A stretch of 64,000 nucleotides of DNA from Lysobacterales bacterium (GCA_016721845.1 JADKHK010000013.1:843501-907500), one strand, 5' to 3'. Shown: positions 17,425 through 27,252, counted from the stretch's first letter. Numbers and translations are program-made. Notes: generated from the sequence alone by a model not told the origin.

Positions 17425-20116
17425 GCCCGGCTTCCGCTTGCCGCTTGGTGCGCAGATCTTTCTGGTTTGCGCCGTCCTGATCACCCTTGCGGTCGGTGCC
17501 GCCGTCGCGATCACCTATGTCCAGGGACGCAAGATCGCCGAGCAAAGCGTTCAGCGCACCCTCGACACCAGCTCCGGCGTTCAGGCGAACACCAAGCAGT
17601 CGCAGTTGCAGCAAGTCCAGAATCTGGTGCAGTTCATCGCCCAGGATCCGGCCATCGTGCAGTATTTCGAGAGTTCGACCGACATCGAACTCGGGCTCGG
17701 CGACGTCATGGGCGGCACCATGTCGCTGGCCGACCTGCTGTCGGAACGGCGCGAACAGTACGGATTCGATCTCGGCATCTTCCTCGATGCCGATGGCGAA
17801 GTGCTGGCCCGTACCGACGAAACCGAAGCGGTAAAGCAGAACCTGGCCGGCGACGTATTCCTCGCGTCCGCGATCAGTGAAGCCAGCCCGGTGTCGGGGT
17901 TGTGGCGTCAGGGCAACTCCCTGCTGCAGGCGGCGGTGATGCCGATCCTGCGCGGCGAGGACCTGCTCGGCTTCCTTGTGCTGGGTGAAGCGATCGACAA
18001 CACGTTGGCGGCCGACATCAGCAAGGTCAGCGGCGCCGATGTTGCCTACGTCTTCGTCGACAATGACCAGGCGGTACTCAGCGCCAGCAGTCTCGACGCC
18101 GACACCGCGGAAGCGCTGACCGGATTTCTCGCCACTCGCGCCGATGTGCGCAAGGCGATCGCTGAGGCCAAGCCGCTGGAACGGATCGACGTGCGCCTCG
18201 GCGGACGCGACTGGATCGGTCGCGTCGGCCCGGTCGATGCCGATGCAGGCGGTGCGCTCGGTGCGACTGTGTCGCTGACGTCGCGCGATCGCGCCTATGC
18301 CGGATTCCAACGCATTCTCAATCTCGTGCTGGCCACCGGCATCGGCTCGCTGCTCGCGGCATTGCCGCTGTCCTACCTGCTGGCGCGCGCCATCCTGAAA
18401 CCGGTGCGCACCCTGGCCGATGCCGCCGAGTCCGCGGCGGATGGCCACTACCAGACCCGACTCAGCATCGCCGGCAATGACGAACTGGCACGCTTGTCGC
18501 GCGCATTCGACCATCTGCTGTCCGACTTGCGCGAGAAGTCGGACATCGAGGGGTATGTCGCGAATCTGTCGCGTTTCCTGCCCGAGCCTGCCAACGAGCG
18601 CAAGACTCATGGCGGCGGGGAGTCGCGCATCACCAGTGCCGCGCCGGCGATACGCCCCCCCGATCTCGCCACCCGAATCGTGCTCGGCATCGATTGTCGC
18701 GCACTGGCGAAACCGGTCTCGCGCGACCAGGCCGAGCGCCTGGGCAACGGCATCGAGCAGTTCACTCGCGCGATCGACGACGCGGCGCAACGCGCCATGG
18801 CGCATGTGCTCGCATTCAACGGATTTCGCGCCGTGCTCGGGTTTTCCGGCGAAGAACCCTTGCGTCGCGCGTTGCGCACGGCGCGCTTCCTGCGGCGCGA
18901 TGCGAGCCTGCCGGACGCCTTGTCGGCGTCGCTGGCGTTCGCCGTACACGAGGGCGATGTGGTTGAAGGGCTGCTCGCGATGGCGGGAGGTTCGGTGCCG
19001 GTCGCTGGTGGCGGCACGCTGTACCAGCTCGATCGCCTGCTGTCCGAGTCGGGCGAGCACCAGATGCTGGTCGCGAAGCCGATGCTGGAGCAGGTCAAGC
19101 AGATCTGTGGCCACGATACCCAGGCCGCAACCGGACTGGTCAGCGGACGTGCGTTCCCGGTGCTGGACCTGGCCCGGCTGGATGCGCTCGAACCGTTGAC
19201 GGCAAGATCCGGCGGCCCCGGCGGCGATTACGCCACGGTAGTCACGCCCGGGACCTCGATTGCCGCGACCAAGCGCGGCGCCACCCAGGACGTAGTGCTC
19301 GGCAGCGTCTTCGCCGGTCGCTACGAGGTCCTTTCCGAACTCGGTGCCGGCGGCATGGGCGTGGTCTACAAGGCGCGTGACCTTGAACTCGACGACATCG
19401 TCGCGATCAAGATGCTGCGCGGGGCCGGCCTGATGGATGCCGAACAACTCGACCGGCTCAAGAGCGAGATCAAGCTGGCACGCAAGATCACCCATCCCAA
19501 CGTCTTGCGCACCTTCGATTTCGGCGATTCCGACGGACGCGCCTACATTTCGATGGAATACGTGCGTGGCATGACCTTGCGCTACCTGATCAAGCAGGCC
19601 GGGCGCATTCCGTTCTCCGCCGGCCTGCGCATCGCCAAGCAGTTGTGCGCCGGTCTCGGTGCCGCGCATGAAGTCGGCGTGCTGCACCGGGACATCAAGC
19701 CCGAGAACCTGATCCTCGAATCCAGCGGCAATGCGAAGTTGATGGACTTCGGGATCGCCCGACCGATTCGCCGCTCCGAGCCCGGCCACACCCAGCAGGG
19801 CATGTTCGTCGGCACACCGCATTATGCGGCGCCGGAACAGCTGGCCGGCGACGAGGTCGACCATCGCGCCGACATCTATGCGAGCGGCGTCCTGCTCTGC
19901 GAAATGTTCTGCGGCAAGCTGCCCTTCACCGGCAGCAACACGATGGAGATCTACATGGCACAGATGCAACAGGCACCGATCAAGCCTTCGGAATACTGGC
20001 CCGAGATCCCGGCCGGACTGGAGGCGCTGATCCTGCGCTGCATCGCGCGCCGGGCCGATGACCGTTTCCAGAGTGTGGACGAATTGGGGGCTGCGTTGTC
20101 GCAGCTGCGTGCTTGA
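17411..20116 (+). CDS. Transmembrane receptor Ser/Thr protein kinase
   Basis: 901 residues. Order: membrane helix at about 14-36, periplasmic dCache-like sensor at 37-300, second membrane helix at about 305-327, HAMP at about 328-380, a cyclase-homology-like segment at about 415-600 and a complete protein kinase domain at 637-901. Kinase motifs are intact: GAGGMG loop, VAIK, HRDIKPEN, DFG and APE. The cyclase-like segment has lost obvious catalytic aspartates. Joining a chemoreceptor-style sensor and HAMP to a Hanks-type kinase is unusual. Neighbours are a secreted cupredoxin, a barrel protein and a double-FHA protein that could bind the phosphothreonine output. Confidence 0.9.
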   Translation: MPITKPGFRLPLGAQIFLVCAVLITLAVGAAVAITYVQGRKIAEQSVQRTLDTSSGVQANTKQSQLQQVQNLVQFIAQDPAIVQYFESSTDIELGLGDVMGGTMSLADLLSERREQYGFDLGIFLDADGEVLARTDETEAVKQNLAGDVFLASAISEASPVSGLWRQGNSLLQAAVMPILRGEDLLGFLVLGEAIDNTLAADISKVSGADVAYVFVDNDQAVLSASSLDADTAEALTGFLATRADVRKAIAEAKPLERIDVRLGGRDWIGRVGPVDADAGGALGATVSLTSRDRAYAGFQRILNLVLATGIGSLLAALPLSYLLARAILKPVRTLADAAESAADGHYQTRLSIAGNDELARLSRAFDHLLSDLREKSDIEGYVANLSRFLPEPANERKTHGGGESRITSAAPAIRPPDLATRIVLGIDCRALAKPVSRDQAERLGNGIEQFTRAIDDAAQRAMAHVLAFNGFRAVLGFSGEEPLRRALRTARFLRRDASLPDALSASLAFAVHEGDVVEGLLAMAGGSVPVAGGGTLYQLDRLLSESGEHQMLVAKPMLEQVKQICGHDTQAATGLVSGRAFPVLDLARLDALEPLTARSGGPGGDYATVVTPGTSIAATKRGATQDVVLGSVFAGRYEVLSELGAGGMGVVYKARDLELDDIVAIKMLRGAGLMDAEQLDRLKSEIKLARKITHPNVLRTFDFGDSDGRAYISMEYVRGMTLRYLIKQAGRIPFSAGLRIAKQLCAGLGAAHEVGVLHRDIKPENLILESSGNAKLMDFGIARPIRRSEPGHTQQGMFVGTPHYAAPEQLAGDEVDHRADIYASGVLLCEMFCGKLPFTGSNTMEIYMAQMQQAPIKPSEYWPEIPAGLEALILRCIARRADDRFQSVDELGAALSQLRA

Positions 20117-20138
20117 ACGTCGTGATGGGGAGATCACC

Positions 20139-21197
20139 ATGAATATCCGCAAGTTGCTGTTGGCCACCGTCTGTTTCGGACTGTCCATGCCGGTGCTGGC
20201 CCAGGACGACGCTGCGTCCAGTGTCTGGTCCTGGTACGGCGATCTGAAGCTGCGCGTCGACCACGTCCAGGATCTGGCCGGGCGCGATGACCTCGAACGC
20301 AATCGCAGCCGTCTCCGTTTCGGGGCGCGGCGCATGTTCGACAATCTCGAATTCGGTGTCGCGCTCGAGGGTGCGCTCGGCAGCGACGACAACCGCGACA
20401 ATCGCCGCAACAACGACAACGAGCGCAGCGACGCGCTCAATCTCGACGAGCTCTACCTGCGCTGGAACGTCGCCGACAGCACCAGCGTGGTGCTGGGCCG
20501 CACGGCGATGCCGCTGTCGTTGACGCCGATGCTGTGGGACGCCGACCTGCGCCCGATCGGCGCGAGTGTCTCGCACAGCATCGCGACCGGCGATTTCGAT
20601 CGCCTGGCATTGACCGCGGGCTACTTTGCCGGCACCCATCTGTACGACGACGACTCGCGCATTGCGGCGCTGCAGGCCGGCTGGTTCCTGCGCGAAGGTA
20701 CCGACTTCGGCGGCGATATCCAGATCGCCTGGCTGGACTTCTCCGAGCTCGAACAACTCACGTTGAATGGCTTGGCGCGCACCAATCGCCGCGCCGGCGC
20801 GGTGCTGCTGTCCGACTATGAAATCGTCGATCTGCAAGCCGGATTGCACGCAACACTGAGCGGTTGGCCGCTGGCCGTGCGGGCCGATGTCGCGCGGAAC
20901 ACCGGCGCCGATGATCACAATGAAGCCGGGCGATTCAGCGTCGTGCTTGGCGACAAGCTGCAGCCGATGGGTTGGGAATACGGGTTTGCCGCGCAACGCA
21001 TCCAGCGCGATGCCGCCATGGCGGCCTTCAACGACGACGACTGGTGGTTCCACAGCTTCGCCAAGGGCCACATGCTCTGGGTGGGCTACGGCATCGACGA
21101 GACCTGGAATACCCAGTTTGCGATGCTGCGCGAGAACCGCGACGGCGTCAGCGACGACGTCGACCGCTTCATGCTCGAGCTCAACGCGCGCTGGTGA
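20139..21197 (+). CDS. Putative outer membrane beta-barrel (porin-like) protein
   Basis: 352 residues. The start at 20139 follows GGGGAGA. Residues 1-22 are a signal peptide ending VLA. The rest alternates aromatic and polar residues in strand-sized units, with Asp/Asn-rich turns (for example DNRDNRRNNDNERSD) and an aromatic end (ELNARW), typical of outer membrane barrels. It starts 22 bases after the kinase gene, so it belongs to the same operon. Substrate unknown. Confidence 0.78.
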   Translation: MNIRKLLLATVCFGLSMPVLAQDDAASSVWSWYGDLKLRVDHVQDLAGRDDLERNRSRLRFGARRMFDNLEFGVALEGALGSDDNRDNRRNNDNERSDALNLDELYLRWNVADSTSVVLGRTAMPLSLTPMLWDADLRPIGASVSHSIATGDFDRLALTAGYFAGTHLYDDDSRIAALQAGWFLREGTDFGGDIQIAWLDFSELEQLTLNGLARTNRRAGAVLLSDYEIVDLQAGLHATLSGWPLAVRADVARNTGADDHNEAGRFSVVLGDKLQPMGWEYGFAAQRIQRDAAMAAFNDDDWWFHSFAKGHMLWVGYGIDETWNTQFAMLRENRDGVSDDVDRFMLELNARW

Positions 21198-21251
21198 GAC
21201 AGCGCCGGGCCCTGTGCTACATTTCAGCGCAGTCGACGGATACGGCGGTGT

Positions 21252-22139
21252 ATGCGGCTCCATTTTCCGCACGGTGAACAAACCGATGTGATGCTTCGCG
21301 AGGGTGAAACCTCGCTGGGTTCGGCTGCGTCGAATGCCGTCGTCGTCAAGGGCGATGGCGTGCAGCCGATCCATGCATCGCTGCTGTTCGACCGTCGCGG
21401 CCTCACGCTGATCGTTCGCGAAGGCGCCCACAGCACCCATGTCAACGCGCGACCGGTGCGCGAGAAGGCCATCGTCCGTGTCGGCGATATGGTCAGTCTC
21501 GGCAACGTCCTCGTCGCGATCAAGCCCGACAGCGACCAGTACATCACCAGCCGCGTTCCGCCCAAGAGCAGCACCGACGACGCCATGTCCGAACAGAACA
21601 ACGAAACCCGCTACCGCATGGCACCTCCGAAGGCCGTCCTGCGCGGCGTTTCCGGCCCGTATTTCGGCAAGGTCATCGCGATTGCCGGCCGCCTCTCCAT
21701 CGGGCGCGGCAATGATTGCGACCTGGTGCTCGACGAGCCCGAAATGTCGCGTCGCCACGCCATGGTCGAGGCCACCCCGGCCGGCATCTGGTTGCGCGAC
21801 CTCGGGTCGGCCAATGGCACCTATGTCAACGGTGTGCAGGTCCGTGATGCGGTGCTGTTCACCGGTGACCAGCTGGCGTTCGACCGCAACCGGTTCCTGA
21901 TCGAGGCGCCCGGTACCCCGACACGTCCGCTCGGCATGGACGTGCAGGACATCAGCGGCAAACCGCAGGTCGAAGTCACGCAAACCCTGCAGGCCATCCG
22001 TCTGGATGCGGCGCGCAGCGACGCAGCCGCGGCAACCGTTGAAGTCGACGCGGCGAAGCAGGGCAGTCCATGGTTGCTGATCGTGGTCGGTGCGCTGATC
22101 GCGGTCGGTGTCGCGGCCCTGCTCAGCTTCGGCCGCTGA
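21252..22139 (+). CDS. Double FHA-domain membrane-anchored protein
   Basis: 295 residues. The first FHA-like domain (residues about 18-90) is degenerate; the second (about 145-225) has the canonical IGRGNDCDLVLDE, SRRHA and GSANGTYVNG motifs for phosphothreonine binding. One membrane helix lies at about 275-293, followed by a very short tail, so the FHA domains are cytoplasmic. As the third gene downstream of a Hanks-type kinase it is a natural reader of that kinase. Its 3' end overlaps the convergent msrQ by 17 bases. Confidence 0.88.
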   Translation: MRLHFPHGEQTDVMLREGETSLGSAASNAVVVKGDGVQPIHASLLFDRRGLTLIVREGAHSTHVNARPVREKAIVRVGDMVSLGNVLVAIKPDSDQYITSRVPPKSSTDDAMSEQNNETRYRMAPPKAVLRGVSGPYFGKVIAIAGRLSIGRGNDCDLVLDEPEMSRRHAMVEATPAGIWLRDLGSANGTYVNGVQVRDAVLFTGDQLAFDRNRFLIEAPGTPTRPLGMDVQDISGKPQVEVTQTLQAIRLDAARSDAAAATVEVDAAKQGSPWLLIVVGALIAVGVAALLSFGR

Positions 22140-22707
22140 GTCGCGGCCAGCGCGCCAGCAGCAGCAGGGCCAGAATCGCCGCGTAGATCAATGGCTGGGT
22201 CAGGTCGGCCTTGACCAGCCAGGCGAAATGCAACACGCCGAGAATGGCGATCAGGTAGCTCAGCCGATGCAGGCGCTGCCAGCGCTTGCCGAGTCGGCGC
22301 ATCATCGCGTTCGTCGAGGTGATCGCCAGCGGCACCAGCAACAGCCACGCGCTGAAGCCGACCGTGATGTACGGGCGCTTGACGATGTCGGTGAGCAACT
22401 GCGCCCAGAACGCGCCGAGGTCGAGGAACAGGTAGCTCGCGAAGTGCAGGCTGGCGTAGAAGAACGCATAGAGCCCCAACATGCGCCGGAAGCGGATCAG
22501 CACGTTCCAGCCGCCGAACCGACGCAAAGGGGTGATCGACAGCGTGATCAACAGGAAGCGCAGCGTCCATGCGCCGGTCTCGTGCACGATGCGCGCCACC
22601 GGATCGGGCCCGGGGTCGCCGACGAAGACATCCCAACACAAGACCGCTGCCGGCACCAGGCAGAGCAGGAACAGCAGGACCTTCGCCACCGCGATGCGGG
22701 TCATCAT
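22123..22707 (-). CDS. msrQ: Heme-binding membrane subunit MsrQ
   Basis: 194 residues with six membrane helices, the ferric-reductase-like heme b protein that passes electrons from the quinone pool to MsrP. Diagnostic segments are RFRRMLGLYAFFYASLHF with a heme histidine, KRPYITVGFSAWL and LGKRWQRLHRLSYL with another. The likely start is the ATG at 22707 that overlaps the msrP stop codon (TGATG), so translation is coupled. Confidence 0.93.
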   Translation of the reverse strand: MMTRIAVAKVLLFLLCLVPAAVLCWDVFVGDPGPDPVARIVHETGAWTLRFLLITLSITPLRRFGGWNVLIRFRRMLGLYAFFYASLHFASYLFLDLGAFWAQLLTDIVKRPYITVGFSAWLLLVPLAITSTNAMMRRLGKRWQRLHRLSYLIAILGVLHFAWLVKADLTQPLIYAAILALLLLARWPRLSGRS

Positions 22708-23690
22708 CAATACAGGGTCTTCGGATCGAGGCCGGTGTACATCGACGCGACCTGGTCGGCATAGCCGTTGAACGGCGTGGTCGCGATGCGTGCCTTGAAC
22801 ACCGACATGCCTTCGGCGATGCGGCGTTCGGACGCCTGGCTCCAGCGCGGATGATCGACATCCGGATTCACGTTCGCGTAGAAACCGTATTCATCCGGAC
22901 CCATGTCGCTCCAGCTGGTCGATGGCTGCGTTTCCGAGAAGTGAATCTTCACGATCGACTTGATGCTCTTGAAACCGTACTTCCAGGGCACCACGAGGCG
23001 CAACGGTGCGCCGTTCTGGTTCGGCAGCCAGCGTCCGTAGACGCCGACGGCGAACAAGGTCAGCGGATGCATTGCCTCGTCGATGCGCAGGCCTTCGCGG
23101 TAGGGCCAATCGAGGACAGCCGAGCGTTGCCCAGGCATCTCGCGCGGGCGCTCGATGGTCTCGAATCGCACGTACTTGGCTTTCGAGGTCGGCTTGAAAC
23201 GATTCAGCAGACTGGCGAGCGGAAAGCCGTTCCACGGGATCACCATCGACCAGGCCTCGACGCAGCGCAGGCGATAGATGCGCTCCTCGATGGTGACGCC
23301 CTTCAGCAGGTCGTCGAGATCGAAGCGACCGGTCACCTCCGCTTCACCCGCCACTTCGAGCGTCCACGGCCGCGGCTTGAAGTTCGCCGAGCGTGCCGCC
23401 GGGTCGCCCTTGCCGGTCCCGAACTCGTAATAGTTGTTGTAGCTGGTCACATCGCGGAAGCTGGTGCGCGCCTCGCGAGAACTTCCGGGCCAGGTCTTCA
23501 ACCCGGGGATCTCCGGTTTCGGCGCGGGCAGGACCGGGGTTTCCGTCTTGGCCTCGGCCTCGTGCTCGCAGCCGGCCAGACCGGCGATGAGGCCGGCGGC
23601 CAGGCCTTTCATCAGCGTCCGGCGCTGCAGATAGGCGGACTCGGGCGTGATCTCGGAAGCGGCGATGGGATCGAACAAACGTTGGCGCAT
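22707..23690 (-). CDS. msrP: Methionine sulfoxide reductase catalytic subunit MsrP
   Basis: 327-residue molybdopterin enzyme that repairs oxidised methionine in periplasmic proteins. The start at 23690 follows GGAGG. A twin-arginine signal (RRTLMKGLAAGL) directs folded export; it is followed by LAGC, which would read as a lipobox, an odd feature for this normally soluble protein. The molybdenum-ligand cysteine is in RLRCVEAWSMVIPWNGFPL, and WKYGFKSIKSIVKI is a family hallmark. msrQ follows with a stop/start overlap. Confidence 0.94.
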   Translation of the reverse strand: MRQRLFDPIAASEITPESAYLQRRTLMKGLAAGLIAGLAGCEHEAEAKTETPVLPAPKPEIPGLKTWPGSSREARTSFRDVTSYNNYYEFGTGKGDPAARSANFKPRPWTLEVAGEAEVTGRFDLDDLLKGVTIEERIYRLRCVEAWSMVIPWNGFPLASLLNRFKPTSKAKYVRFETIERPREMPGQRSAVLDWPYREGLRIDEAMHPLTLFAVGVYGRWLPNQNGAPLRLVVPWKYGFKSIKSIVKIHFSETQPSTSWSDMGPDEYGFYANVNPDVDHPRWSQASERRIAEGMSVFKARIATTPFNGYADQVASMYTGLDPKTLY

Positions 23691-23904
23691 GGGGGTACCT
23701 CCGGGGACACAGACCCGAACGATGCCGAAATCCTGACACTGAAGCGTGCACGCGTCGTCAATCCGCTGCCTCGGTTTCTTGCCCGAATGTTCGCTGGTAG
23801 GTTCGGGAAGTCCGCGGTCTTGCACATGCTCTTCACCGTGTCGGGCTCGCATCAGGTTCCCCATCGACAGTCGCTCCGGTTCCCCGGAGTGCAAAGGAGT
23901 GTTT

Positions 23905-24984
23905 GTGAGCCGCGCCTACAACTTTTCTTCAGGCCCCGGAGCGATTCCGGAACCCGTGCTGACGCAAGCCCGCGACGAGATGCTCGAATGGTCGAGCGCG
24001 CGCGCATCGGTGATGGAAATCAGCCATCGCGGCAAGCACTTCATCCAGCTCGCGGAGCAGGCCGAAGCCGACCTGCGCGCGCTGATGGCGATTCCGGCGA
24101 ACTACAAGGTGCTGTTCCTGCAGGGCGGTGCGACCCAGCATTTCGCGCAGATCCCGATGAACTTCGGCGCCGCTGCCGGTGCCGACTACATCGTCACCGG
24201 CCAGTGGGGCCAGAAAGCCTCGAAGGAAGCCAAGCCCTATACGTCGGTGCACATCGCCGCCACGTCCGAAGCCGACAACTTCTTCAAGTTGCCGGCGCGT
24301 GCGGCATGGCAACTCGATGCGAGCGCAGCTTACGTGCACTACACGCCGAACGAGACCATTCAGGGCGTCGAGATCCATGACATCCCGGACGTGGGTTCGG
24401 TGCCGCTGTTCGCCGACATGTCCTCGAACATCCTGTCGAAACCCGTGGACGTGTCGAAATTCGGCCTGATCTACGCCGGTGCCCAGAAGAACATCGGTGC
24501 GTCGGGTCTGGTTGTGCTGATCGTGCGCGAAGACCTGTTGGCGCGATGCCCATCGAACATCGCCGGCATCTTCAACTACGCCGCGCATGCCAAGGATGGG
24601 TCGATGCTGAACACGCCGAACACCTTCGGCTGGTACCTGGCCGGCCTCACCTTCCAATGGTTGCAGCGCGAAGGCGGGCTGGTCGAAATGGGCCGCCGCA
24701 ACGACGAGAAGGCCAAGAAGCTCTACGCCTACATCGATGCATCGGGTTTCTACAGCAATCCGATCGATCCGGCCGCACGCTCGCGCATGAACGTGCCGTT
24801 CCGTCTCGCCGACGAAAAGCTCGACGACGCCTTCCTCAAGGAGAGCGAAGCCGCCGGCCTGATGGCGCTGAAGGGACATCGATCGGTCGGCGGCATGCGC
24901 GCGAGCATCTACAACGCCATGCCGATGGCGGGCGTCGATGCGTTGATCGACTTCATGCGCGACTTCGCGCGTCGTAACGGTTGA
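23905..24984 (+). CDS. serC: Phosphoserine aminotransferase
   Basis: 359 residues. PLP enzyme converting 3-phosphohydroxypyruvate and glutamate to phosphoserine; also used in pyridoxal synthesis. It begins at a GTG (23905) with AAAGGAG upstream. Family landmarks are YNFSSGPGAIPEPVL at the start, FLQGGATQHFAQIPMN, and GAQKNIGASGLVVLIV with the PLP lysine. It opens an operon in which each following gene is coupled to the previous one. The 214-base leader back to msrP shows no riboswitch class recognisable by eye. Confidence 0.96.
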   Translation: MSRAYNFSSGPGAIPEPVLTQARDEMLEWSSARASVMEISHRGKHFIQLAEQAEADLRALMAIPANYKVLFLQGGATQHFAQIPMNFGAAAGADYIVTGQWGQKASKEAKPYTSVHIAATSEADNFFKLPARAAWQLDASAAYVHYTPNETIQGVEIHDIPDVGSVPLFADMSSNILSKPVDVSKFGLIYAGAQKNIGASGLVVLIVREDLLARCPSNIAGIFNYAAHAKDGSMLNTPNTFGWYLAGLTFQWLQREGGLVEMGRRNDEKAKKLYAYIDASGFYSNPIDPAARSRMNVPFRLADEKLDDAFLKESEAAGLMALKGHRSVGGMRASIYNAMPMAGVDALIDFMRDFARRNG

Positions 24985-24994
24985 GGTGGGCGCC

Positions 24995-26155
24995 ATGTTC
25001 AAGATCAAGACCCTGAACAACATTTCGCAGAACGGCCTCAAGCGTTTGCCGACCGAGCGTTACCAGATCGTCGATGCGCTGGACGGCGCCGACGCGGTCC
25101 TGGTGCGTTCCGCCGACATGCATGCGATCGACATTCCAGCTTCCGTGCTCGCGATTGCACGCGCTGGTGCCGGCACCAACAACATCCCGATCGCGGCGAT
25201 GTCGAAACGCGGCGTGCCGGTGTTCAATGCCCCGGGCGCGAACGCCAACGCAGTGAAGGAGCTGGTGCTCGCCGGCATGCTGCTGTCGGCGCGCAACATC
25301 GCCGACGCACTGGCGTTCTCTGCTTCGCTGCCTGCCGAAGGCGGTGAGGAATTGATGGAGAAGGAGAAGAAGCGCTTTGTCGGGTCCGAGCTGATTGGCC
25401 GCACGTTGGGCGTGATCGGACTCGGTGCGATCGGCGTGCGTGTCGCCAATGCCGCGCGCGCGCTCGGCATGCGCGTGATCGGCTTCGATCCGCACATGAC
25501 CGTCGAAGGCGCCTGGGCGCTGTCCTCCGACGTGATCAAGGCCGGTTCGATGAACGAGGTCTATGCGGCTTCGGACTTCATCAGCTTCCACGTGCCGCTG
25601 AACGACGCCACGCGTGGTTCGTTCTCGCTGGCCTCGCTCGATGCCGTCAAGCCCGGCGTCGTGCTGCTGAACTTCTCGCGCGACGGCATCCTCGCGCACG
25701 ACGCGATCAAGGCCGGCCTGGCCGATGGCCGCATCGGTCGCTACGTCACCGATTTCCCGAAGCCGGACTATCAAGGCAATCCTCGGGTGATCGGCCTGCC
25801 GCATCTCGGTGCCTCGACCGAGGAGGCGGAAGAGAACTGCGCCTTGATGGTGGTCGACCAGCTCAGGGAATTCCTGGAACACGGCAATGTCGTGAACAGC
25901 GTGAATTTCCCGACCACGCGCATGCATCGCACCGGCAAGGCACGCATCTGCGTCGCCAACGCGAACAAGCCGAACATGATCGGCCAGTTGTCGGCGACAC
26001 TGGGCGCGGCTGGCATCAACATCGCGCAGATGCACAATGCGTCGCGGGGTGATCATGCCTACAACCTGGTCGATGTCGACAACGATGTCGGCCCGGAGGT
26101 GGTCGAGCACCTGCGTGCGATCGATGGTGTGCTGTCGGTGCGGGTCATCGCATGA
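24995..26155 (+). CDS. serA: D-3-phosphoglycerate dehydrogenase
   Basis: 386 residues. Oxidises 3-phosphoglycerate, the first step of serine synthesis, supplying SerC. The NAD site is GVIGLGAIGVRV, catalytic Arg/Glu/His regions include LNFSRDGIL and LPHLGASTEEAEENC, and a C-terminal ACT domain (about 318-386) allows feedback control by serine. The ATG at 24995 follows GAGG at correct spacing; an in-frame GTG nine bases earlier is less likely. serA directly after serC is not the Pseudomonas arrangement. It ends in an ATGA overlap with pheA. Confidence 0.95.
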   Translation: MFKIKTLNNISQNGLKRLPTERYQIVDALDGADAVLVRSADMHAIDIPASVLAIARAGAGTNNIPIAAMSKRGVPVFNAPGANANAVKELVLAGMLLSARNIADALAFSASLPAEGGEELMEKEKKRFVGSELIGRTLGVIGLGAIGVRVANAARALGMRVIGFDPHMTVEGAWALSSDVIKAGSMNEVYAASDFISFHVPLNDATRGSFSLASLDAVKPGVVLLNFSRDGILAHDAIKAGLADGRIGRYVTDFPKPDYQGNPRVIGLPHLGASTEEAEENCALMVVDQLREFLEHGNVVNSVNFPTTRMHRTGKARICVANANKPNMIGQLSATLGAAGINIAQMHNASRGDHAYNLVDVDNDVGPEVVEHLRAIDGVLSVRVIA

Positions 26156-27252
26156 GCGAGGGCGCGCCCAAGCCGAATCTGTCCGAGGTGCGGGCGCGCA
26201 TCGACGCGATCGACGCCGCGATCCAGCAGCTGATTGCCGAACGCGCGAATTTTGCCCGCCAGGTCGGGCAAGCCAAGGGTCCGTTGAAGGCGGCAGTCGA
26301 TTATTACCGGCCCGAGCGCGAGGCCCAGGTCTTGCGCATGGTCATCGCACGCAACCAGGGCCCGTTGTCGAACGAGGAAATGGTGCGGCTGTTCCGCGAG
26401 ATCATGTCGGCCTGCCTGGCGCAGCAGGAGCCGCTGAAGATCGCGTTCCTCGGGCCTGAAGGCACGTTTTCGCAGCTTGCCGTGCACAAGCATTTCGGTC
26501 ACTCGATCCATGGACTGCCACTCGGCACCATCGAGGAGGTGTTCCAGGAAGTCGAGGCCGGTCATGCCGATTTCGGCGTCGTGCCGGTCGAGAATTCGAC
26601 CGAAGGCTCGGTGCACCCGACCCACGACATGTTCCTGACGTCGCCGCTGAAGATCTGCGGTGAAGTCGAGTTGCCGATCCATCAATACCTGCTGGCGAAG
26701 CAGGACGACCTTGCGCGCATCGAGCGCGTGTTTTCGCATCCGCAGTCGCTCGGGCAGACGCGCAACTGGCTGCGTACGCACCTGCCGAATGCCGAGCGCG
26801 TGCCGGTGTCGAGCAATGCCGAAGCAGCCCGGCGTGCGAAAGGGTCCGACGATTCGGCCGCCATCGCGGGCGAGGGTGCGGCGGGCGTCTACGACCTCAA
26901 GGTGCTGGCCGGCCCGATCGAGGATCGACCGGACAACACCTCGCGCTTCGTCGTGATCGGACGCGACATCTTTTCGCCGAGCGGCATCGACAAGACCTCG
27001 TTGATGCTGATCGCCAAGGACCAGCCCGGCGCGCTGTATCACCTGCTGGCACCCCTGGCGAAGCACGGCATCAGCATGACCCGCATCGAGTCTCGCCCGA
27101 CCCGCCAGAAGAAGTGGCAGCACGCTTTCTTCATCGACGTGAACGGGCATGTCGAGGACGACAACATGAAGCAGGCGCTCGGTGAACTGGGGCCAGTCAC
27201 CGACCAGCTGACCGTGTTGGGTTCATATCCGGTGGCGGTGCTGTCGGCATGA
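26152..27252 (+). CDS. pheA: Chorismate mutase/prephenate dehydratase (P-protein)
   Basis: 366 residues. N-terminal AroQ chorismate mutase (RIDAIDAAIQQLIAERANFA, about 1-95), central prephenate dehydratase (FLGPEGTFSQLAV, VENSTEGSV, about 100-275) and C-terminal ACT domain with GALYHLLAPLAKHGISMTRI and the ESRP phenylalanine-binding motif. Converts chorismate to phenylpyruvate, inhibited by phenylalanine. Overlaps serA and hisC by four bases each. Confidence 0.97.
   Translation: MSEGAPKPNLSEVRARIDAIDAAIQQLIAERANFARQVGQAKGPLKAAVDYYRPEREAQVLRMVIARNQGPLSNEEMVRLFREIMSACLAQQEPLKIAFLGPEGTFSQLAVHKHFGHSIHGLPLGTIEEVFQEVEAGHADFGVVPVENSTEGSVHPTHDMFLTSPLKICGEVELPIHQYLLAKQDDLARIERVFSHPQSLGQTRNWLRTHLPNAERVPVSSNAEAARRAKGSDDSAAIAGEGAAGVYDLKVLAGPIEDRPDNTSRFVVIGRDIFSPSGIDKTSLMLIAKDQPGALYHLLAPLAKHGISMTRIESRPTRQKKWQHAFFIDVNGHVEDDNMKQALGELGPVTDQLTVLGSYPVAVLSA

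Noticed and set aside
17348..20440. 1030-codon minus-strand frame opposite the receptor kinase
   Set aside because: It is antisense to a gene with full kinase motifs, is Arg/Gln/His/Asp-rich and has no family pattern; a shadow caused by high GC.
23691..23904. Riboswitch or serC-motif RNA upstream of serC
   Set aside because: No recognisable conserved core; only a few weak stems.
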